The notes below the pieces were generated by a model that searched no databases, was not told the origin of the DNA, and worked only from the letters and a program-made list of their open reading frames with translations. Shown here piece by piece: positions 11,976 through 24,140 of a DNA stretch of 64,000 nt; the stretch's first letter is position 1; each line of letters opens with the position of its first letter. The stretch is from Euwallacea fornicatus (taxonomy: Eukaryota; Arthropoda; Insecta; Coleoptera; Curculionidae): positions 2,108,001-2,172,000 of the forward strand of contig NC_089564.1 in NCBI RefSeq assembly GCF_040115645.1, written 5' to 3'. The position numbers and the translations under genes were made by a program.

Positions 11976-12527
11976 TAGTTGTTATTTGTACTTTCACCCC
12001 TTAAGTTACGCCCATGTACTTCGATACTTATGCTAAGTATTACACCTGGGTGTCAGACCACGGTGCCCATCAGGCCACAACCAAGGGTGCTCTATAGCTG
12101 GGAAATATGCTACTAGTCAAAAGAAGCTTTTTCGGTTGGGACTATTGCCACGACATGCAGTTCGGTGGGCCTGCGCAGTATTCTCAGAAAAGCGACTCGT
12201 GTAGGTATTCGCCAGGTGGCCGCGATTTATGGCATCCGGCTCGGCCATAGCCCGCAAGGGCTCTTGGTGGTGGTGCGCCCCTGGCTGGAATTCCTCGGGT
12301 TTAGTACTTAAGAGATAATCGAAGTAACTTTGCCCTTTTTTTCCTTCTCTTCGTCTTGGAGCGGTGTCGGATATGTGATCCAAGTCATAGTTGGTAACCC
12401 GCCCAATTAAGCAATCTCCCTCTTCATACTTAGACCAACAAATTCTGTCATCATTTCAAATAAGTGAAATTAAATACCAAATTGTCGTTTTCGTGGTTTC
12501 GTTTGTCGAAGGAACCCCTTAACAACC
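11976..12527 (-). repeat. Dispersed repeat family with TTAAGTACT core, copy 1
   Basis: The reverse complement aligns, roughly four bases in five by eye, with 47189-47770. Shared landmarks in order are TGTTAAGG at the start, TTCCTTCGA, TTGGTCTAAGTA, GCTTAATTGGGCGGGTTAC, a purine tract, TTACTTCGATTAT, CTTAAGTACTAA, AGGGGCGCACCACCACCAAG, CGCGGCCA, GTCGCTTTTCT and GTACATGGGCGTAACTTAAGG. The purine tract followed by a TTAA-containing core looks like an LTR promoter region, but no internal retrotransposon genes adjoin. It may be a solo LTR or a non-autonomous element. Confidence 0.55.
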
Positions 12528-13412
12528 CATGAGTTACCTATTGGGAAGAAATAGGTTCTTAAATTACACATTGTAATTATTGCTTTGAAAATTAAAAGGT
12601 ACAGATTTAAGTCCAAATCGCCCATTCGTATATGTATAACAAATCTTTATTTCCAATGGAAAGGTGCCATCGATCCATATGGTCTTTCAGGTCTTCGCCC
12701 ATGCGTAATTTTTCAGATTTTTCACAAATGCGATGAGTGATAAAACACTTTGAATGGTTGAAATTAACTTGAAATAACGTCAATCTTGGGGAGTGTACTA
12801 AATCAAACATAAACATTACCATGGAGTGGACCATTGGAGTCACTCATAGTTTATGTGAGCAGGATTTATTTCCAGTATTAAAATGATTATTGTCAGTGAA
12901 ATTTTGAGTTCAAAATGGAATCCTCATTTTCTCCCATAATAGGTAATTTCTTCATGGAAAATTTTGAATTTAATCACGTTTATAATCATTGTCACATTTA
13001 TTTCATCAAAATATGGTATAATGATGATGTTTTGTCGATGTATGAGCTTCAAATCATGTACGAGCATCATTTGGACAATTTTGTCGGTTATCTAAGTTTA
13101 AAATAACCCTGTATAAAATTTAGGAACGCCGAAAACCGTAAAAAAGTCGCTTCTTGGATATTTCAATGAAAAAATATTAACAAATGGCGCAAACAGGTGT
13201 TTACCGAAAAACAACTTAAACACGAAAATTACCACACAAAAAATGTCATATATAAAAAATTTAAAAAAAAATAATAATAATACGAGAGAAATATATGCTA
13301 CCACGGCTGAAAAACGTCCTCCCTTAGGTATTTTACCCAAAAAGGTTTTGCAGAGATTGGAAACAAGTTTTCACGGGAAATCAACTGAAACTGACCGTTA
13401 CTTGTAAATGTG
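12528..13412. other. Unassigned interval with one isolated transposon-type tip
   Basis: No gene is supported. AACCCTGTATA near 13106 resembles the tips of the CAGGG elements in this window, but I could not find its partner. Confidence 0.45.
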
Positions 13413-13721
13413 CAGGGTGTTATTGAATAAGGGCCCCAAAACGCACTTGTGATGCGCTCTACAAGAGAACTAAATGGTTGAAACTTGTTGTTCTTGAAAA
13501 CTTGAAATTCTTATCCCAAAAAACCGCGGATATGAAATTTTATAAAATTAGTCGGAAAAGGTCGAAAACATCAAAGAATATGTGATTTATTTCTCCAAAT
13601 TCGATACCCCGCATCTTGAAAAATAAAGGAGTTAGGATACATGTTTCGAGGAACTTTCCATCTTATAACTACTTGAAAGATCACTCTGTGAAATATTGGA
13701 CGTTTATTCAATAACACGCTG
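13413..13721. mobile_element. Small MITE with CAGGGTGTTATTGAATAA ends
   Basis: The left end reads CAGGGTGTTATTGAATAA and the right end is its reverse complement with one mismatch (TTATTCAATAACACGCTG). The unit is about 309 bp and has no coding capacity. TG flanks both sides, which could be a decayed TA target. A similar right-end motif (TTCAATAACACAC) sits near 22814, so the family has at least one other remnant. Confidence 0.6.
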
Positions 13722-13783
13722 TGTGGTGGCACGCCTTCAGTAATGCTTCCAGTTCTAAATATAAATAAATGTTAAAAATTAGT

Positions 13784-13868
13784 CGTTACGAAGGAACCGT
13801 TATCAAGGAACCGTTACGAAGGAACCGTTATCATGGAACCGTTATCAAGAAACCGTTATCAGGGAACG
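13784..13868. repeat. 14-bp tandem repeat, about six units
   Basis: Six consecutive units of the type GTTAYCAAGGAACC (variants GTTACGAAGGAACC, GTTATCATGGAACC, GTTATCAAGAAACC) form a minisatellite. Units alternate between ACGA and ATCA types at the start of the array. Confidence 0.9.
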
Positions 13869-16543
13869 TGTATATATTTTAGTTGATAAAAACCCATGTG
13901 CGGTGTTTTGTTCAATAAATTTGGTTAACAATTAGTTACCAAAGCTCGAAGAAGAGGTCAGTCTCGAACACATAAAAAGAGTAATCACCAATAAGGAAAA
14001 TGAAAAAAAAGAGGTTTGATCAGATCGAATAATCAAGCACCAACACTTATCTGAAATTAACCTTTCGCAGTCGAAAAGGGAAATTTGGGAGTGTTTCACA
14101 CAGTTTAAAAATTTACCTTTCGAACATTTCAATTTACCGTTTATTTGCAGTTATCTGCACCTTTTAGCTGGATTCCGAAGACGGTAACAGACCCATTACC
14201 GAAACGTTAACAGGAGTGTTTGTCCGAGTCCTTAGCAAAGAATAAATATTATTCTGAGCTACTTTGAGCTGAGAATAGTGTGCAATTCCACCGGTTCAAC
14301 AACCTCTACAGATGTGTGAGACATTATTTCTAACAATAAAAGGAAGAATGAAAAATTCGCCTGAAAAGCATACGTGGAAAGGGGGACGTGTGTGGGTGAA
14401 ACATTAAGATTTCACGTTTAAAGAAATACATTATAGTCGTAGACACGTTACAACCCCCCCGCGAACAGTGGTTACTTATGCATGTTCCCGCGTTAGTCTT
14501 AGCTGAGCCTAAAGCCTGGCTGGAGAAGAACAGCGGCTTTCTGGAGAAATGCACTGTTCCTTATATCATGCTGGAACACCTCAACAATAAATCACGTCCT
14601 AGTTTGATACTTCCTAACTTTCTACGCTTTTAAACGGCCTCACAAATTTTCTGTTAGCGACGGGTATATGAAAACCAGATAGCATCGACACCGCAGCAAA
14701 TCAGCCATGCATGAAATATTGCACGACTGCCACCGTAAATTACTGTTTTGGGTCTGGCAACATCGTGGCTCATGAATTCCATACTTTATGAATGGGATCT
14801 TCTTACCGACAGTCACGAAATCGCAATTTGTGGGATAGAAAGCGTAAGAGCTTTTCTAACTAAAAATTAGCCATCCACCAACTTACCGCAATGTCCCCGA
14901 CGGGGCCGCAACATCAGAGATAAAAGTGCAGAAAGCTCGTTTCCGCCGTTTTTGTCCGGGGTGTCATTTTGTGGAAACTATTTTAGTTTCAGTTGCGGAA
15001 TATATAAAGGCGAAAATGGAAATTAGATTGGATTCTGTTGAAGACACAACGAAAAGACTAAAGTAGTTATTTGCAAAAGTTTTAGTACTACGTGGAGAGG
15101 TGTCGTCAAAGGCGAGCGCAAGAAACTCCATGAACTGTGTCATATCGATCATCAACCGAGGATAACAAATAGGGTGCAATTTTGAATGCATTCAATTAAT
15201 TTGCACCCCACTGCCCACTATAAAGGATGGGTAATGTCGTGTCGTAAGTTTGTAGCGGACCCTGGACTTAAAGGTAAATAACTTAGCATTCAGGTCGGCT
15301 CTCTGAGTAATGTGTAGCCGATAAATCAAAATAGTTTGTAAACTTGTCGCCAAAATACATAAATTTATAAACAAAAGCCGTCGTCACTGCTAATAAATCG
15401 AGCTCAAATCAGCAGTCAAACTGCGGCAGTGTAACAATTCTAATAACGACAAGAATATTAATGAGTGCATCGGGGGTAGCAGGTGGAGAAGGTCTAGGGA
15501 CGTCACTAGAATTCTAAATTTAGAAACTAGCTGTGGAGAGTCACAGAAGTCCTTTGTCACAACGCTTTCTTTTGATATGTCAACATACAGAGTGTCTGGA
15601 CCGCCGGTACACATCCGAGAGGGGGTGGCGGGGCGGATGATTTTGAACGTACGTATTCGATCGCGCATACTATTACACAAAGAGTCGCCCTTTTTGAGAT
15701 ATTGTCACTTTTCCGAATTTTGCCAAATTCGCTGTTCGCGTCCATATAAATTACGACAAAAAATCAGTCGAATATTTGATTTGAGTCAATTTTTTTTTTT
15801 TTTTTGGTAGAAACTCGAGTGTGTATTTTATCGATATCAGACATGCAACGGAATCTACATTTCCTACGTTGTTCGCATATAGAAAAAACATTGTGGCTCT
15901 TTAAAAGTCTCCACGGGAACTTCTTGAATGTGGAAAGTCGACTCTGTAAGCGGATAGAAATGCAAGTGCAACGCAAATGGAAGAGCCGGTCGAGCATCTT
16001 TAAGAACTTCTTTGACTATTCCTCTTCCGAATGACGTATTTAAAGACGCAGACTTATGTGGAGTAAGATAAATTAGGAAAAGTGGTGAGCCCGCAACACA
16101 AAGCCCTGTATATTATTCGTTTTGGATTTAATAATTATTTACCATTATTGTGTTATTATTTTAATTTGTCACGAGGCAGGTGATGTATTCCCTGTGTTAC
16201 GCCTATGATTAGCGTTATCGTGCGGGATAGAATCATAATGCTGCTTTTGAAGATTAAGCATAAGGTGCCCCGTCGGCAGGGATTTTCCCGGCGTATTCCT
16301 TTTGATTTTAAAAGAGCAGCGTTTGCGTCTGGACTCGGAACCCTTTACGAGAAATGAAATCCTGCAGGATAGCTGCCTTTATGCTATGCTAAACAGTTTT
16401 AATTGTGCTCTAGTCAGGGTACGCCCATGGATGGCGCCCGGTTTTTTTTACACTTAAGGCTGGAGTGACAGTTGATCGCTCTTTTTCTTTAGTGTCGTCA
16501 CAATCAGGTTGTACGTGTGCGACTGCGCTAATAAGCAACAAAA
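13869..16543. other. Unassigned interval with scattered repeat traces
   Basis: No gene can be supported. A block at about 14945-15000 (GGGGTGTCATTTTGTGGAAAC, then TTTAGTTTCAG) recurs in diverged form at about 42533-42590. CAGAGTGTCTGG near 15589 and AAGCCCTGTATA near 16093 look like single transposon tips. An uninterrupted T run lies near 15790. Confidence 0.45.
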
Positions 16544-16545
16544 TA

Positions 16546-17963
16546 CGCTGACTTTCAAAAAAACCGCAACACCAAGAACAACGCACTGTATGTATTTGAA
16601 ATTTTGGTATGATTTTAGACTTGTAAAGAGAAAAAAATGATAAAAATTTCAAGTTCGCATTTTAGTGCGATATGAAGTTTTTCTTTACTTTTTTATCTGT
16701 GACGATCGTTCTTTTTGCAAATTTTTTTACAGGCGGATAGCGATAAAGGTATCATTGTTAGTACCATATGGAATGTGTGGTAGTGCAAAATGCCTCGTGT
16801 ACGCCAAAATGCAGTTTATCGGCAGTTAACTCCCTTTGAAAGGGGAAGAATTGTTGGTATGCACGAGGCAGGTATACCTTTCCGCGAAATTGCACGTAGA
16901 TTGGATCGAAACGCATCAACAGTGCTAAGAGCTTGAAGAGATTGGTCTAACGAAGGGTCAGTAAATCGTCATCGTGGTAGTGGCCGTCCAAGAATGACGA
17001 ACCGACGCGAAGACCGGCGACTTCGTCGTTCAGCGATAGGCGCCCCGTTTCAAACAATTCCTTCTCTTGGGTAGCCACCCTAAATCGTAGGGACTCCCTT
17101 AGCACGATGTATCGCAGAATTCGAAGTTTTGGACTAAATTCATATCGCCCTATGGGTCGGCTTCCATTATCACGCAACCACAGGGTGGCCCGACTGGAGT
17201 GGTGTCGTCTGAGAGTGCAATGGGTGGATGAGTGGAGAAGAATCGTGTTCAGTGATGAGAACCGATTTTGTTTATGGCGATCTGATGGACGGTTACGTGT
17301 TAGACGACGCAGAGGGGAGCGATTAAATTTGGACTTTTTGGAAAGGCGTCATTCTGGTTTAACTCCAGGTGTCATGGTTTGGAGTGTCATCCAGTATGGT
17401 AGTCGGTCTCCTCTTGTTTTCATTTATGATAAATTAAATGCTCAGAGGTACATTAATAGTGTCTTAGAACCGGTTCTTGTACCATACATGCACGACCATC
17501 CTGGAAGCACATTTCAACAGGATAATGCGCGACCACATGTAGCCAACGATACTTTGACGTACTTGGAAGCTGAAAATTTGGATACTTTGCCTTGGCCAGC
17601 TCGATCTCCAGATTTGTCCCCAATAGAGCATATATGGGATATAATGGGTCGGAGACTTCAACGTTTAGCTCGCCCTCCAGAGACCATAGATGAACTCCGC
17701 GAGCAGGTGCAGATTGCCTGGGATACAACACCGCAGGAAGATATTGATAATTTAATTTTAAGCATGCCACATCGCTTACAGGAATGTATTAATTTATGAG
17801 GAGATACCACCCATTATTAAATTATTATTAAATTTTTTCACTTATTCACGATAATTTTCTCTTGATATTTTGATCGTTTTTGTCTATTACCTGACGTAAT
17901 GCCAGAATTTCAAACGTGTACGATGTGTTCGTCTTGGTGTTGCGGTTTTTTTGAAAGTCAGTT
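16546..17963 (+). mobile_element. Complete Tc1-like element, copy 1 (1418 bp)
   Basis: Both ends carry inverted repeats (CTGACTTTCAAAAAAACCGC at the left, its reverse complement at the right) and lie between TA dinucleotides (16544-16545 and 17964-17965). The same 1418-bp element is found at 55996-57413, with about 30 substitutions by eye and no length difference, in unrelated flanking DNA. It carries one transposase gene, disabled (see the pseudogene entry). Confidence 0.9.
16790..17799 (+). pseudogene. Tc1 transposase pseudogene, copy 1
   Basis: The reading frame starts at ATG 16790 (MPRVRQNAVYRQLTPFERGR) and runs through the N-terminal helix-turn-helix (FREIARRLDRNASTVLRA). It is broken by TGA at 16934, where the family has tryptophan, and then by TAG at 17072 together with a frameshift. 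From there the catalytic domain is open to 17799. Catalytic residues are present: D in VFSDENRF, D in FQQDNARPH and E in SPDLSPIEH, with 34 residues between the second D and the E (DD34E, Tc1 type). The role would be cut-and-paste transposition in the nucleus. The lesions abolish a full-length product, but a catalytic-domain fragment of 230 residues could still be read from an internal ATG at 17107. Confidence 0.9.
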
Positions 17964-17965
17964 TA

Positions 17966-19350
17966 TATACAAGTTTTAAGAAAGAAGCAACTAGTTTATA
18001 CTAAAAAAAAGGGGAAATCGTTGAAAGTAACTCCCCCTTTTTTACGTTATTCAATATTGAAAATAACGGTGATGTTAATATGGATAGTTTGTAGTTGGTC
18101 AAATTCCCAAACGCAAGGGAGATGCCCGTTGGAGGAAAGGACTACATGCGCATAGCTTCCGGAAAGGATTTTTTAAGCCGCTCCCATGTTCCGCCCCTTA
18201 AATTGCCCTTGTGCACCAACCTCGTGGACGGAGCCTGACCACGCCGACCCCATTTTTATAATTTAAAAACTTAAATCAACTTTTTTACCGCAGAAATTCG
18301 AAGGAACACTTGAATAGCTGTTCCACTTCAATTCGAAAAATTAAACTTAAGCAAATAAAATCGTTAAACAATTTATTTAATTTATTCAATTTCATTCTCA
18401 TTTGAAGGAATTTCTAATTCTGACGACCGATCGGGCGGCGTAATAACTACGTAAGTGCACTTTTCAATAAATATTTGCATTGTGCAGAACAGATACCGTT
18501 TTCAACATTACATTTACAACGAGATTAATATTTTTTGGAACAATGAAAAGATATGACATTGTTTTTAGCTCCAATTTATTGCAAACCCATTATCCATCTC
18601 TTCTAAAATAAAATAAAATTTGTGATTAAAATAAATATGTGCGACGCAATCAAATATTTTTCTTTTTCATTTTATTTATACACAGATAATTCAATTAAAA
18701 GTATCCGTTTCATTTTTTCGTTATTTCGTACCTCTGCGCTGCTGTCAGTATTTTACGTTGTTACATAATGTTAAAAATATTAGCTGCACAGAACTTAAAA
18801 CCCTCAAACCTGAAACTGAACAACATAATTTAATTGGCTTTACTAATTGGATACTTCATTGTTTGCATTCAACAGCTCACCTCTCCCTTGCTGGTAAATA
18901 TTCAAAACAGAATTACCGAAAGGTGGAACTGAAATGAGTTATCCAAAAACCATGAAAGTTCGATGCAATATCCGATGGAAAATTTCCCTTGCCGATGCAA
19001 TTTGCGTTTATCGCAGTGTGATATTTTACAACCAAAAAAGGCGAGCATTGTTCCGACACATGATGGATCACGTATTATTTCATTTTTACTTATTTACCTT
19101 TAGAGAAATTTTCCCTAAAATTTATTAACCAAAACGAAAAAAATAAAAAAACCTGCAACAATGGTTAAGTTATAGGAACGCGGCCTGTAACCACGTGGGC
19201 GATTGACAACGAAGCTTTTAAATGACAGCTTTTTTGCTTCTTTAACAACCACTGCTTAATTGCTTAATGAGCATAACTTGTAAAAACCGTCTCTTTTTGT
19301 TACATTGTTTCGTCAATAATCTCCAATCCGAACGTAAAACTATAGCCGTA
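17966..19350. other. Unassigned AT-rich interval
   Basis: No gene, transposon end or structured RNA that I can support. Most of it is AT-rich; a slightly GC-richer patch lies at 18110-18250. Confidence 0.5.
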
Positions 19351-19475
19351 TACAGGGTTCGCCATTACTCCGGCCTTGGTTCCTGGTGTCTTTGTATAAA
19401 CATCAGTATGAAATGTTTAGTACAGTACCCGTTTGTATTGGAAAGCTGCATGATTTAATAATATTTTTGTTTATA

Positions 19476-20958
19476 CAGAGTGTTCCGTTTTCGCTGGGCA
19501 GCATAAAATTATAATTTTTTAAATAACAACCCATAGTTTTTTTATGCCATTCGATGAAACCTTAATTTGGAAGGAAAATACATTAAACATTTCTTAAATT
19601 GGTTGCGGCGTTGCCATATTAGAGAAATTTCTTTAAAAATGCAGCATCAGAAGAAAATTATCACAAAAATGGTGTTTTTTGAAATTTTGAAATTTGTTTT
19701 TGTAAAGTAGTAAATGAAAATTAGAGATACTTAAAAACTTTAAAACATTTTTTTAATGCACCATACTTTTTTTGTATAAAAGCGCTAATTTGCAAATTTT
19801 ACAAATTGCTGAAACTCGTTTTTTTTAATGGTATCCATGATTTTTTTCATGTCCTTCTAATGTAGTTTTTAATTCTCTATTAATTTGCAATAACACCTTT
19901 TCATCTAGCATTTACAGTTATGGAGATATTTACAAAATTTCCATCAAACTGCAACAGGCATTACCATAATCCAACGGATTTGTTCTAGTAGGCTTTGCTT
20001 CTATTTAACAAAAGCATAAATTACTTATTTCATTTAGTTGTCATATTACCTGTCACTACCTTCTAATATGGCAACGCCGCAACCAATTTAAAAAATGTTG
20101 GTAACAGTACCGTAAACGGTTTTCGCTCCGATCGTTGTGATTTTTTAATATGTTATTATAAAGGTCACTTTGAACAACTTTTCTAAAGGGACAAGGGCGC
20201 GCAAATGCCCCTTTCACACTTTTTTTTTGAGGTTGAACATTTTTCCAAATCCAACTGTCTTGCGGGATCGTGGAGCGAATAGAGGTGCTGGGTGGGGTAA
20301 ACTGCTTCACTATGGATATGTAATATTTTGCTGTTGCTTTAAAGATCTGAAACGTTGTTGATAATTACCTCACTCAGCACTCCAATTCACTCCATGAATC
20401 CCGAAAGACACTTCACTTAATCGACTAAAATACTAGCGTCGCCCCTGCGCTAGAAAGATACACACAAATTTTACAATTTTATTTTAATTGCAATCGCAAT
20501 TGAAAAAAAAAATTTTGATCAAAATAAGTAAATGAAAAACATATTGCTTGATAAGAATTGAAACTAAATGAAATAAATTTCCTTTACTGAGGTGATCCGA
20601 ACTAACCTGAACTAACCTGAACTAAATGAAATACATTTTCTTACTGAGGTGGATGTAACTTTGCAATTTCAATAGAGAAATAATGAATGTCGCTTAATAA
20701 AGGATATGACCTTACCTTACCCCACCCAGCACCCCTATTCGCTCCACGATCCCGTAAGACAGTTGGATTTGGAAAAATGTTCAACCTAAAAAAAAGTGTG
20801 AAAGGGGCATTTGCGCGCCCTTGTCCCTTCAGAAAAGTTGTTCAAAATAACCTTTAGAGTAACATATTAAAAAATCAGAACGATCGGGGCAAAAACCGTT
20901 TACGGTATAATTACCAAAAATATAACTTTATGCCGCCCAGCGAAAACGGAACACTCTG
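19476..20958. mobile_element. Inner inverted-repeat element with CAGAGTGTTCCG ends
   Basis: The tips CAGAGTGTTCCGTTTTCGCT and the reverse complement at 20939-20958 lie next to TA on both sides. The right arm runs unbroken from 20958 back to about 20715. The left arm is split: about 19476-19522 and then 20097-20310, with a third element between. The arms include ACCGTAAACGG, ACAAGGGCGCGCAAATGCC, CTTGCGGGATCGTGGAGCG and CTGGGTGGGGTAA. The loop (20311-20714) holds a short direct repeat (GAACTAACCT, near 20598). The tips resemble the element at the window start. Confidence 0.7.
19523..20096. mobile_element. Innermost insertion with GGTTGCGGCGTTGCC inverted repeats
   Basis: It interrupts the left arm of the 19476-20958 element. 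TTAAATTGGTTGCGGCGTTG at 19595 and its reverse complement near 20071-20090 form terminal or subterminal repeats of about 38 bp. The exact tips are uncertain by a few bases. There is no coding capacity. Confidence 0.55.
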
Positions 20959-21083
20959 TATAAACAAAAATATTATTAAATCATGCAGCTTTGCAATATA
21001 AATGAGTACTGTACTAAACATTTCATATTGATATTTATACAAAGATACCAGGAACCAAGGCCGGAATAATGGCGAACCCTGTA

Positions 21084-21949
21084 TAATAGGTAGCAGCTGG
21101 AAATTTACGGCCTAAGGACAGGGTAGAAATATCTTTTTCGAGATTAACGAGTTGAATGGAATAGAATCCATAAGAGTCAGATTTTTCATGACATAATTAA
21201 CTTAGAGCTTACGCTTTGTCTTCAAACATCTCAATTTAATTCGAGTGGATTGTGTGCGTGGAAATGCTGTTAGTGTAAAAATCTCATTTAGTATTCCCCT
21301 CGTTTAACTCAGAAGGAAAACGCCCCTATTGCGAAATTTTATTAGAATAATGATGCCTTCGGCATATCATTCCCGGCTATCTTTCGTCTACTTTATTAAA
21401 TAGCCAGAGATCTACTTATAAAACGGACCGATGTAGTATCACGAAATTGCAACATTCATATGCAAATTTCAAGTTGCTGAGCTTAAATTATTAGTCAAAA
21501 AATCAACACTAAGCCGAGTGGCATTTTAGCTTCAACAAAGCTAGTTTAACAAGCTTACTCGTAATTGTGTCTATTGTGGCTATAAAACTCTCGTCCCTCG
21601 TCACTGCAAATAATAGAGCGGTTTGGTCCCGTTGTTCCCCATCGGTAAAAAAAATATTTTTAATCTATATTCAGTTTAATTTCAGGTAGGGATCGATGCA
21701 ATAAAAGTGAATAAAAATGCTTTTGTCAAAGAGGCACCAAATGGCATAAATGAAATTCAGAATAGAAATAATACTAGAAATAACAGAAAAAAAAATTATA
21801 TCATTGAGGGCGAACGCCCATTTAAAACACATATAATCCTAATCGAGAGTTATTACGTATTTTTTAAGGTATTTTAAAACAATATAACTTTAACAAAACA
21901 CATGCTAAATTTCCCTAATAGTTCTTTTACTGTGGTTCCCACGATGGCG
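21084..21949. other. Unassigned AT-rich interval
   Basis: No gene seen. A tip-like motif, GCGAACCCTGTGCGG, at about 21944-21958 resembles the right end of the 19353-21081 family (GCGAACCCTGTATA). Confidence 0.45.
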
Positions 21950-22740
21950 AACCCTGTGCGGGATGAGAGGCAGTGATTCGCGACACGAGCTAAAGAAGGC
22001 ACTCCCGAGAGATGTGGTACCACACGAAGGTATCGTATTGTCCTGTGATAACCGTGTAAACCCTGAATTATTGAAGGGTTCTCGATTAACTTCTACTAAG
22101 AAGCCCTGTGTGTGAGAACGGTGGCAAACAGGAGCAGGTGTGTCGTTCGCCTAGGCCCATTATTTACTAATGATAATATACACTTGGTGTATAACTGAGT
22201 GTTGATGGCCATAATTTGGTATTGTTGAAATCCTCTGCACTTGCCTGTTGATCAGGGTGCGAGCGCCGTTCCTTCGGATGTCGTGTCTTGTAACTTGGAG
22301 GTGTTACATGCGGCCTGAACGACACGCATAGGTTGGGGAAGGCCAGAAAGGTAATCCCCTACTGTTTCCGTTGGGATTCCACCTGTTGGCCACAGGTGTG
22401 AGCCCGGGCGAGCCCATACTTGTTTTAGGAAGGCACTAGCTAGTTATCGAAGACATTCTTATTTCTATACGTAAACGTTTGGAATTGTTGTGAGGTATTA
22501 GGGCAAGGATATCTAACATACCTAAGCAAGGTAGCCACGGTTAGAGTAGGGGCCCACGTAACCCCCGGTGAGTAAACCTTAATTCGTTCTGCCTTGCAGT
22601 ACAGTAATCGTGAATTATACTGTTCATGTGTTACTCATACCTGACGGGATGCCATGCTGCCGTGGATGAAAATGCATTGTGACGGCCCATAGTAAGATTA
22701 GTTCTTACAAGGTGACCATACGTGACCAGGTGTCAAAAAT
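21950..22740. other. GC-richer island of unknown origin
   Basis: Base composition changes abruptly from AT-rich to nearly balanced between about 21950 and 22740, with G/C-rich words such as GAGCCCGGGCGAGCCC (near 22401) and CCACGTAACCCCCGGTGAG (near 22554). No long open frame exists on either strand. The composition resembles untranslated or terminal parts of retrotransposons seen elsewhere in the window, but I find no convincing match. Unrecognised. Confidence 0.4.
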
Positions 22741-22868
22741 TACGAACAAGAACCGAATTTTACAGTAACTTGTATAGTTTCCTAAAATTTCATAGGATGC
22801 GTAGCATTCTATTCAATAACACACTTAACGGTCGTAAGTCTAATAAACCTATGTAGAACCTTATATAT

Positions 22869-24140
22869 CAGGTATACCGGTATGAAGTGAGCTTCAGGAT
22901 ATAAATGTCTCGATATAGGGAATTTGTTGTAAACAAACCTTGTTTTTATTGCTTGGTTGGTATGCAAACTGACAAACTTATTTAGTACACATCAAGTCCT
23001 TGAACAAATAACAATATATTATTTCATTGTGCTAAAAATGTCGGGTTTTGTACCACAAAATGATGATTTGCGGAAAGCATTAATTTTTTACTTTCATTGG
23101 AAGAAAAATGCTGCAGAATTGCATCAAATGCTTGTCGAGGCATATGGTGGTTATGCTTTATCAGAAGCAATATGCAAAAAAATGGCTTCAACGATTCAGA
23201 AATAACGATTTTGATGTGCAAAATGAAGAACGTGGCAGACCACCAAAAAAGTTCGAAGACGCCGAAGTGCAATCAATATTGGATGAAGATGACACTTTAA
23301 GTCAAAAGCAAATGGCAGAAATGTTAAATGTTGCACAAGGAACAATTTCTGATCGTTTAAAAGCTATGGGAAAGATCCAGAAGTGTGGAAAAGGGTGCCG
23401 CATCAATGGAATGAAAGACAGATGGAGAACCGAAAAAACACCTGTGAAATTGTGCTTCAAAGGCACGAAAGAAAATCAATTTTGCATCGAATTGTTACTG
23501 GAGATGAAAAATGGATTTATTTTCAAAATCCTAAACGGAAAAAATCACGGGTTGATTCGGGACAACCATCGACATCGACTGCAAAACCTGATCGATTCGG
23601 CAAGAAGGCAATGCTGTGTGTTTGGTGGGATCAGAAAGACTTGGCGCACCACGAGCTTTTAAAACCTGGTGAAACCGTTAATACTCTTCTCTACGGACAA
23701 CAATTGATTAATTTAAACAATGCATTGATCGAAAAACGATCAGAACGGGCCAGAAGACACGGGAAGGTAATTTTGCTCCGTGACAACGCACCTGCACACA
23801 AAGCAACACCGGTACAGGATACCATCAAAACACTTGGCTGGGAGTTGCCACCCCATCCGCCGTATTCACCAGACTTGGCCCCTTCGGACTACAATTTGTT
23901 TTCATCGATGGGACGCGCATTGGCTGAGCAGCACTTCGATTCCTACGAAGAAGTAGAAAATTGGGCGTCTAATTGGTTTGATGCCAAAGAGGCACATTTC
24001 TATTGGCGTGGTATTGCCAGAAAGGTAGACAAAATGTGTAGAAAGCAACGGTCAATATTTTGAATATATAGTTTTTTCTTTCCTTGTTAAAATTGGCGTT
24101 TTATTTTCACAAAATAGCGCTCATTTCATACGGGTAGGGC
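22869..24140 (+). mobile_element. Mariner element (degenerate)
   Basis: Imperfect inverted ends GTATACCGGTATGAAGTGAGC (left, near 22872) and the reverse complement of GCTCATTTCATACGGGTAGG (right, near 24118-24138) enclose a mariner-type transposase. The length, about 1.27 kb, is normal for mariner. The tips are diverged, and a TA on the right side is not obvious, so the boundaries are approximate. Confidence 0.7.
23038..24063 (+). pseudogene. Mariner transposase pseudogene (DD34D)
   Basis: It begins at ATG 23038 (MSGFVPQNDDLRKAL) with the mariner N-terminal helix-turn-helix. A run of seven A near 23176 carries one base too many: removing it joins AICKK to WLQRFRNNDFD in the family's usual order. 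A second frameshift lies near 23385, and the third segment then stays open to 24063. The catalytic aspartates are visible in VTGDEKW, LLRDNAPAH and SPDLAPSDYN, with 34 residues between the second and third. The usual HDNA is RDNA here, and the C-terminus is also altered. It is inactive. It is related to, but clearly distinct from, the mariner at 59726-61005. Confidence 0.85.

Larger units (their letters stand above)
19353..21081. mobile_element. Outer inverted-repeat element of a three-level nest
   Basis: The stretch 19353-19475 and the reverse complement of 20959-21081 match over 123 bp each (landmarks CAGGGTTCGCCATTA, CCTTGGTTCCTGG, ATCATGCAGCTTT in reverse). TA flanks both tips (19351-19352 and 21082-21083). 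A second element (19476-20958) occupies its exact centre. There is no coding capacity. Confidence 0.7.

Noticed and set aside
13784..13868. CRISPR-like repeat array
   Set aside because: The units are directly adjacent with no spacers, and the DNA is eukaryotic; it is a minisatellite.
16947..17770. Minus-strand open frames inside the Tc1 element (repeated at 56397-57220)
   Set aside because: They are antisense to the transposase, whose family motifs lie on the plus strand.
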